Below, piece by piece: positions 7,134 to 11,078 of a DNA stretch of 11,078 nt. The stretch comes from an uncultured Collinsella sp. (GTDB lineage: Bacteria; Actinomycetota; Coriobacteriia; Coriobacteriales; Coriobacteriaceae). Made by a program: the position numbers and the translations under genes. The DNA is taken from contig CAAFQT010000133.1 of assembly GCA_900765185.1 (NCBI GenBank), forward strand, positions 1-11,078, in the 5' to 3' direction. The notes under the pieces were generated by a model. That model was not told the DNA's origin and made no database searches. It saw nothing but the letters and a program-made list of their open reading frames with translations. Numbering within the stretch: the stretch's first letter is position 1; every line of letters begins with the position of its first letter.

Positions 7134-7388
7134 ATGGAGTACGGATTGTTCCAGGCCGAGGAATTCGGCGACCTGCAGCGCCTGGTCGACGGACTGTTTT
7201 ACGACCGCCACGCCATCGACCGCCTGGATCTGATCGTACAGGCCGAAATCTTGGACCTGGCCCCCGATCTCATGGAGATCGTCAACCTGCTACCGCCCGG
7301 CTATTACGACCGCCAGTCACTTTGCGACCAGCTCAACTCGGCACTAGCCGCCCACGGCTGGGGCGCCGTCTACGGAACGGTGGAATAG
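7134..7388 (+). CDS. Small acidic protein of unknown function, 84 residues
   Basis: I do not recognise this protein. It is the only plus-strand gene in the window. The ATG has a strong AAGGAGG four bases upstream (7123-7129); an in-frame ATG ten codons earlier lacks one. The protein has about 15 acidic residues, four arginines and no lysine. It has no signal peptide or membrane helix, and looks helical through residues 8-53 (for example DRLDLIVQAEILDLAPDLME), followed by a PPGYYDRQSL turn and a Trp/Gly end. This suggests a small soluble protein or a protein-interaction module. The good ribosome binding site, a dedicated terminator and codon use like its neighbours argue that it is real. It is divergent from the aminotransferase, which gives no clear functional hint. 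Confidence 0.8.
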   Translation: MEYGLFQAEEFGDLQRLVDGLFYDRHAIDRLDLIVQAEILDLAPDLMEIVNLLPPGYYDRQSLCDQLNSALAAHGWGAVYGTVE

Positions 7389-7395
7389 AGCTAGT

Positions 7396-7439
7396 CATCG
7401 GGGACGTTCTTAAACGACTAGGTTAACGCCGATGTTTTT
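7396..7439 (+). terminator. Probable intrinsic terminator of the small plus-strand gene
   Basis: The arms CATCGG-gga-CGTT and AACG-CCGATG pair with a three-base bulge around a 16-base loop, followed directly by five T (7435-7439). It starts seven bases after the stop codon. A competing stem, CTAGTC with GACTAG (7391-7396 and 7416-7421), overlaps it. Confidence 0.6.
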
Positions 7440-7453
7440 GGCAACGTCAGCGA

Positions 7454-7552
7454 AAACGACCCTAAGCGAGCAAGGTGACGTGAAATGAAAGGGCGCTGAC
7501 ATTCTGGTCGCGCCCTTGAAATTGAACGTCAGATTGCCGCTTAGGGTCGTTT
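7454..7552. repeat. About 99-bp imperfect palindrome between convergent genes
   Basis: Outer arms of 15 bases are perfect (AAACGACCCTAAGCG at 7454-7468 and its complement at 7538-7552). The middle pairs partly, with GCAA and TGACGT matching. The inner arms AAGGGCGC and GCGCCCTT (7489-7496 and 7510-7517) close on a GAC/GTC helix with a six-base loop. The outer arms are bordered by A on the left and T on the right, so a transcript from either direction would end in a short uracil run. It may be a bidirectional terminator or a dispersed intergenic repeat. No transposase is near. Confidence 0.8.
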
Positions 7553-7565
7553 GCAGCGTCGAGCC

Positions 7566-7593
7566 GTTACGCGGTTTGGTAAAACCGCGTAAC
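7566..7593. repeat. Perfect 12-bp stem at the glmM stop codon
   Basis: GTTACGCGGTTT and AAACCGCGTAAC pair perfectly around a four-base GGTA loop. The stem begins at the first base past the reading frame end and shares one base with the glmM TAG codon (7593-7595). No T run follows on the glmM strand, so it would protect the 3' end or assist termination rather than act alone. Confidence 0.7.
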
Positions 7594-8924
7594 TACAAGG
7601 CCTCCAAGGCACCCGCGATGCGCTTCATGGCGGCTTCGGCGGCTGCTTGGTCGGGGGCTTCGGCCAGAACGCGGATGACCGACTCGGTTCCGCTCTTGCG
7701 CACGAGCACGCGGCCCTCGCCTGCCAGCGATGCCTCGGCCTCGGCGATGGCATTCTGCACGCCCATGCTATCCAGCGCGGCGTCCTTGTCTGCCACGCGC
7801 ACAGCGACTTGCGCCTGCGGCAGCAGCTTGCACGGCGCCGTGAGCTGCGAGAGCGTCTCGCGCTCGGCACGAATCACTTCCATCACGCGCAACGAGGTCA
7901 TGATGCCGTCGCCCGTGCGCTCGATATCGCCAAAGATCGTATGGCCCGTCTGCTCGCCGCCCAGGCTGTAGCCGCCCTCGCGCATCTTAGCGTACACGTG
8001 GCGGTCGCCCACGCCGCTGGTCACGGCGCTCAGGCCGGCAAGCTCCAGCGACTTGATCAGGCCAAAGTTGCTGGCGATGGTCGGCACCACGGTACCGCCC
8101 GAAAGACGACCATGCTTGTTCAGGTACACGCCGCACACATACAGAATCTGATCGCCGTCGACCACGCGGCCGCGCTCATCCACGGCCAGGCAACGGTCGG
8201 CATCGCCGTCGTAGGCAAAGCCCACGTCCAGGCCCTGCTCCACCACGTGGCGCTGCAGGCGCTCCGTGTGCGTCGATCCACAGTCGACGTTAATGTTGAA
8301 ACCATCGGGCGCGGCGTTAATTACGCGCACGTCGGCGCCGAGCGCGTCGAACACCGGCTTGGCCACCGAGGACGCCGAGCCGTTGGCGCAGTCCAGGCCA
8401 ATCTTGACACCCTGCAGCGAAAAGTTGGCACTTGCGATGAGCGAGGCAATGTATCGGTTGCGACCCTGCATGTAGTCCACCGTGGCACCGATGTGGTTGC
8501 CCGTGGCCAGCGGCACCTCGCTCTCGCCATCGATGTAATCCTCGATGAGCTCCAGCACGTCCTCGTCCATCTTAAAGCCGTCGCTGTTGACGAGCTTGAT
8601 GCCGTTATCGCAAAACGGGTTGTGGCTCGCGCTGATCATGATGCCGCAGTCGAAGCAGCCCTCGACCGTCTGATGCGCCACGCCCGGCGTCGGGATCACG
8701 TGCAGCATGTAGGCGTCCGCGCCGCTCGCGACCAAGCCGCTCACCAGCGCCGCCTCGAACATATAGCTCGAACGACGCGTGTCCTTGCCCACGATCACGC
8801 GTGCCTTAGCACTGCGATTGGCACCATAATACCAACCCACAAAACGGCCGATCTTATAGGCGTGCTCCACCGTCAGCCCAACGTTGGCCTCGCCGCGAAA
8901 GCCGTCGGTGCCAAAGTACTTCAT
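7593..8924 (-). CDS. glmM: Phosphoglucosamine mutase GlmM
   Basis: GlmM interconverts glucosamine-6-phosphate and glucosamine-1-phosphate in the cytoplasm, on the route to UDP-GlcNAc for peptidoglycan. The 443-residue length matches the family. It begins KYFGTDGFRG, then has the active phosphoserine Ser100 in ISASHNP (97-103), the magnesium loop DGDADR at 239-244, the sugar-recognition loop GEQTGH at 323-328 and the phosphate-binding loop RKSGTESVIRV at 409-419. The GEQ(S/T)GH loop favours GlmM over phosphomannomutase or phosphoglucomutase. In the last loop, Lys410 and Ser415 replace the more common Pro residues. The ATG has AAGGAG five bases upstream. It is followed by palindromic DNA and a convergent gene, and preceded by a terminator, so it probably has its own transcript. 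Confidence 0.95.
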   Translation of the reverse strand: MKYFGTDGFRGEANVGLTVEHAYKIGRFVGWYYGANRSAKARVIVGKDTRRSSYMFEAALVSGLVASGADAYMLHVIPTPGVAHQTVEGCFDCGIMISASHNPFCDNGIKLVNSDGFKMDEDVLELIEDYIDGESEVPLATGNHIGATVDYMQGRNRYIASLIASANFSLQGVKIGLDCANGSASSVAKPVFDALGADVRVINAAPDGFNINVDCGSTHTERLQRHVVEQGLDVGFAYDGDADRCLAVDERGRVVDGDQILYVCGVYLNKHGRLSGGTVVPTIASNFGLIKSLELAGLSAVTSGVGDRHVYAKMREGGYSLGGEQTGHTIFGDIERTGDGIMTSLRVMEVIRAERETLSQLTAPCKLLPQAQVAVRVADKDAALDSMGVQNAIAEAEASLAGEGRVLVRKSGTESVIRVLAEAPDQAAAEAAMKRIAGALEAL

Positions 8925-8937
8925 GCGCTCTCCTTAT

Positions 8938-8971
8938 AAAAATGGGGCGAACAGATTATCTGTCCGCCCCA
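8938..8971 (-). terminator. Intrinsic terminator after the DUF4012 gene, abutting the glmM leader
   Basis: On the minus strand TGGGGCG pairs with CGCCCCA, then after one mismatch ACAG pairs with CTGT, around an ATAAT loop. Five T follow at 8938-8942. The run ends two bases before the glmM ribosome binding site (8929-8935), leaving no room for a separate promoter between them. Confidence 0.8.
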
Positions 8972-9007
8972 AAATGGTACTCGATTATCTGGACTACCAG
9001 AAAAACC

Positions 9008-11078
9008 CTACGCCGACGCGCTGTCGCGAGCCGCCTGGCACGTGGGGGTCTGGCGCAACGTAAGCGGCTTATCCCCCGCCTCGGCCGACGTGGTCAGCGT
9101 ATAGGTGATCGTCGTCGTCTCGCCCGCATGCAGGTCAACGGTTCCCGAATAGAAGGGAATGCCATGCCACGTGGCAGCGCCAAGCCCAAACTGGGTGCCC
9201 TCGACGGCAAGGTCCGAAATGTTGCCACCCGTCGGAGCGAACAGTGAGACATTCAGACGCTCGTCGTCACGCGAAATATCGGGTGCGCTCGCCGCAACAT
9301 AGTCGGGCAACTTGCCGGCCTCCTCCTGCGTCATGATGTTCGTCAGGGTAACGGTGATGCGATACGAGCATGTGCCGTCACCGTTCTTGATGCCCTGGCC
9401 AATCTGCGTATCGGCATTCAGGTACCAGTCGAGCTTGGAGAAGCTCAGGTTGTTAAAGTAGACACCAGCAACGGGATCTTCACTCGGGTCATCCGGATCG
9501 GGCAGCGAGGCGTCGATGTTCATCTCCTTGATAGCGTTCTGCTCGTCATCGTTTTTCATCCACGCGATCAGGCGGCCCTCTTCGGCACCGCGCTCAACGG
9601 CGCTGACAAGCTTCGTAACATCGACATCGCCGATACCGCCAAGGATCTTGTCGAAGGCAGCGCTGGCGACGGATGCAAAGATGCCGTCCGACTCCTCGAC
9701 CGGATAGTTCCAGTACACATCGTGCATGAGAACCTCTGCGGCGTTGGTGCCGTCGACAACCGTTCCGTCGGGCAGCGACACGTTACCGACCAGGCCCAGC
9801 AGATACTGCAGGAACACCGGGTCGATACCCACGACGCCGTCAACGTCCTGGCCATATTGAGATTTCCACAGGACTGCGACACGCTGCGAGTTGCGGGGCC
9901 AATCAGGCGAATAGGTATTGCCCGAGTTGTACAGGTTACTGTGGTTGCCGAACAGCGCCTCATCCTCTTCGTCGACGCTCTCGACTGCCTCATCCTCGCT
10001 GAGTCCAATGCGGGGAACAAACTCGCCAATCGACATCTGGCCGTCGGTGACCGAAATCAGGCCCTGCGAACCGCCAAAGCCGCCGCAGGCACGAATCTCG
10101 ACGTTGTTCATGGCGTACACAAGGTAGTTGCGCGTCTGGCCGTTGGCGCCGAGCATCTGGGGAAGGACGGGGGCGACCTTCTCCGCCGCGTCAACCGCGC
10201 CGTTGAGGGTGGCAAAGCCGTCCTTGGCCTTATCGACCAGCTCGGTCACCTGGGAAATATGAGTATCGCCAATGCCCTGGATCTTCTCGTTGGCGCTCTT
10301 GAACACCTTCGAGCTGCTGGAAAGCGAATCGGCGACCGCCTGCAGCGCGGACACGTTAATCATGCCGTCCTGGAACAGCTTGCCGGGCGTGGCCTGGGAA
10401 AGGTTATCGGCCATGGGAACCAGCGCGTTGCTCGAGACATCGGACAGGGCATCGATCATGGTACGGGCCGCATTGATGTCGCTGCCGTACACCGGAATAA
10501 ACGAAGCCGCCGTCCACAGCGGGCTCGAGGTCTCCGCCTTCATGCTGTCGCAAAGCTCATCAATCTTCTTCGCGTCGTCAGGCAGCGTCGAAAAATCGCC
10601 CGACGTGACCTTGTCCTTAAGGCTGCCGACGATCTCGACGGCTTCCTTTGCTTCACCCTTTACGGTCTTAGCCGAGTTAAGCAGCATAAAGCCACTTGCG
10701 CCAAGCGCAACGAGAAGCACCACGACTACGGCGGCGACAATGGCGCCAGTATGGCGTTTCTTGCGCTCGCCCTTGCGATGGCGATGACGGACCAGGCCAT
10801 CCGAGGTCGAGCTCGACGAGGCGTCGTTGCCGTAGTTCAGGCCAAAATCGTAATAATCTTCCTTGGAACCCGAACCTGCAAACTCGGCACCGCTATCGTC
10901 CAGGCGGGCGAACGTACCGGTCTCGGAGGCTCCGGTATAGATCGTGCCAAGGTTGCCCGTAAGCCCCGCGCCGCCGGCAGAAGGAGTATTGTTGGCGGCA
11001 TTGCCGGCATTAATGTTTCCGGCGGCATTCGCGGCGTTGGCGGCGCCTGCGTTGTTCGCAGGCGCCGAAGGAACCCCG
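9008..11078 (-). CDS. DUF4012 membrane-anchored surface protein, 5' end outside the window
   Basis: The frame stays open from 11077 to the TAG at 9008-9010, showing 689 residues and no start codon before the membrane helix. Residues 1-40 are rich in Asn, Ala and Gly. A basic stretch (RHRHRKGERKKRH, 97-109) precedes one transmembrane helix at about 110-135, giving a cytosolic N-terminus. A helical extracellular region (about 140-310) follows, then the DUF4012 core with NNVEIRACGGFGGS at 324-337, DGVVGIDPVFLQYLLG at 413-428 and a beta-rich end. DUF4012 proteins are found in actinobacteria and other Gram-positives, often near cell-surface polysaccharide genes; their biochemical role is unknown to me. 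A GTG at 10723 inside the helix could mimic a start but would remove the anchor's basic flank. A terminator follows the gene. Confidence 0.85.
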   Translation of the reverse strand, partial: GVPSAPANNAGAANAANAAGNINAGNAANNTPSAGGAGLTGNLGTIYTGASETGTFARLDDSGAEFAGSGSKEDYYDFGLNYGNDASSSSTSDGLVRHRHRKGERKKRHTGAIVAAVVVVLLVALGASGFMLLNSAKTVKGEAKEAVEIVGSLKDKVTSGDFSTLPDDAKKIDELCDSMKAETSSPLWTAASFIPVYGSDINAARTMIDALSDVSSNALVPMADNLSQATPGKLFQDGMINVSALQAVADSLSSSSKVFKSANEKIQGIGDTHISQVTELVDKAKDGFATLNGAVDAAEKVAPVLPQMLGANGQTRNYLVYAMNNVEIRACGGFGGSQGLISVTDGQMSIGEFVPRIGLSEDEAVESVDEEDEALFGNHSNLYNSGNTYSPDWPRNSQRVAVLWKSQYGQDVDGVVGIDPVFLQYLLGLVGNVSLPDGTVVDGTNAAEVLMHDVYWNYPVEESDGIFASVASAAFDKILGGIGDVDVTKLVSAVERGAEEGRLIAWMKNDDEQNAIKEMNIDASLPDPDDPSEDPVAGVYFNNLSFSKLDWYLNADTQIGQGIKNGDGTCSYRITVTLTNIMTQEEAGKLPDYVAASAPDISRDDERLNVSLFAPTGGNISDLAVEGTQFGLGAATWHGIPFYSGTVDLHAGETTTITYTLTTSAEAGDKPLTLRQTPTCQAARDSASA
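11041..11067. repeat. 10-bp inverted repeat inside the DUF4012 coding region
   Basis: CGGCGCCTGC and GCAGGCGCCG form a perfect stem with a seven-base loop in the part that encodes the Asn/Ala-rich segment. It may be only a result of repetitive Gly/Ala/Asn codons. Confidence 0.6.

Noticed and set aside
7391..7593. CRISPR array or insertion sequence end
   Set aside because: The repeats are inverted rather than regularly spaced direct repeats, and no transposase or cas gene is present.
7566..7593. Simple intrinsic terminator of glmM
   Set aside because: The stem is perfect, but the minus strand continues with GGCTCG, not a T run; I kept it only as an inverted repeat.
7647..8939. Plus-strand open frame of 430 codons opposite glmM
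   Set aside because: It is the complement of a gene whose every catalytic motif is intact; its composition is typical of an antisense shadow.
9008..10723. Start of the DUF4012 gene at the GTG at 10723
   Set aside because: This codon lies inside the membrane helix. The same frame continues upstream without a stop through a basic flank to the window edge, so the gene is longer.

Overview
The window reads as an ordinary chromosomal segment of a high-GC anaerobic actinobacterium. The protein styles and gene mix (archaeal-like type IA topoisomerase, Tat and Hyp genes, a DUF4012 cell-surface protein, a corynebacterial-type aminotransferase) suggest the class Coriobacteriia, most likely Collinsella or a close relative. 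That placement is inferred from general familiarity; no search was run. All genes but one lie on the minus strand, so the text below follows transcription from right to left.

Right edge to 9008: the 3' part of a large membrane-anchored DUF4012 protein. It is open at the window edge, with an Asn/Ala-rich cytosolic segment, one transmembrane helix and a long extracellular part. A strong intrinsic terminator (8938-8971) follows it and sits two bases before the ribosome binding site of glmM (7593-8924), the phosphoglucosamine mutase of cell-wall precursor synthesis. Between glmM and the only plus-strand gene (7134-7388, an 84-residue acidic protein I do not recognise) lie about 200 bp of nested inverted repeats. 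They include a plausible terminator for the small gene and a roughly 99-bp imperfect palindrome. The small gene and a class Ic aspartate-type aminotransferase (5679-6983) are divergent from a shared 150-bp promoter region. The aminotransferase is followed by a lone STAS-domain anti-sigma-factor antagonist (5313-5627).

5159 to 54: a tightly packed run tatA/B - tatC - hypA - hypB - topA. It starts at a promoter-like site whose -10 box abuts a 28-bp palindrome, with a second hairpin just before the tatA ribosome binding site. The tatA/tatC stop and start codons overlap by one base, and the hypA ribosome binding site lies inside the end of tatC. Placing the Tat exporter with the nickel-insertion factors HypA and HypB fits the known route by which some [NiFe] hydrogenases are completed in the cytoplasm and exported folded through Tat. 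No hydrogenase structural gene or hypCDEF is visible here. The downstream topoisomerase uses a TTG start and has four C-terminal zinc ribbons and a lysine-rich histone-H1-like tail.

I see no CRISPR array, tRNA, rRNA, insertion sequence, phage gene or obvious defence system. The most interesting signals are non-coding: the palindrome cluster at 7391-7593, the terminator fused to the glmM leader, and the two hairpins around the tat promoter.
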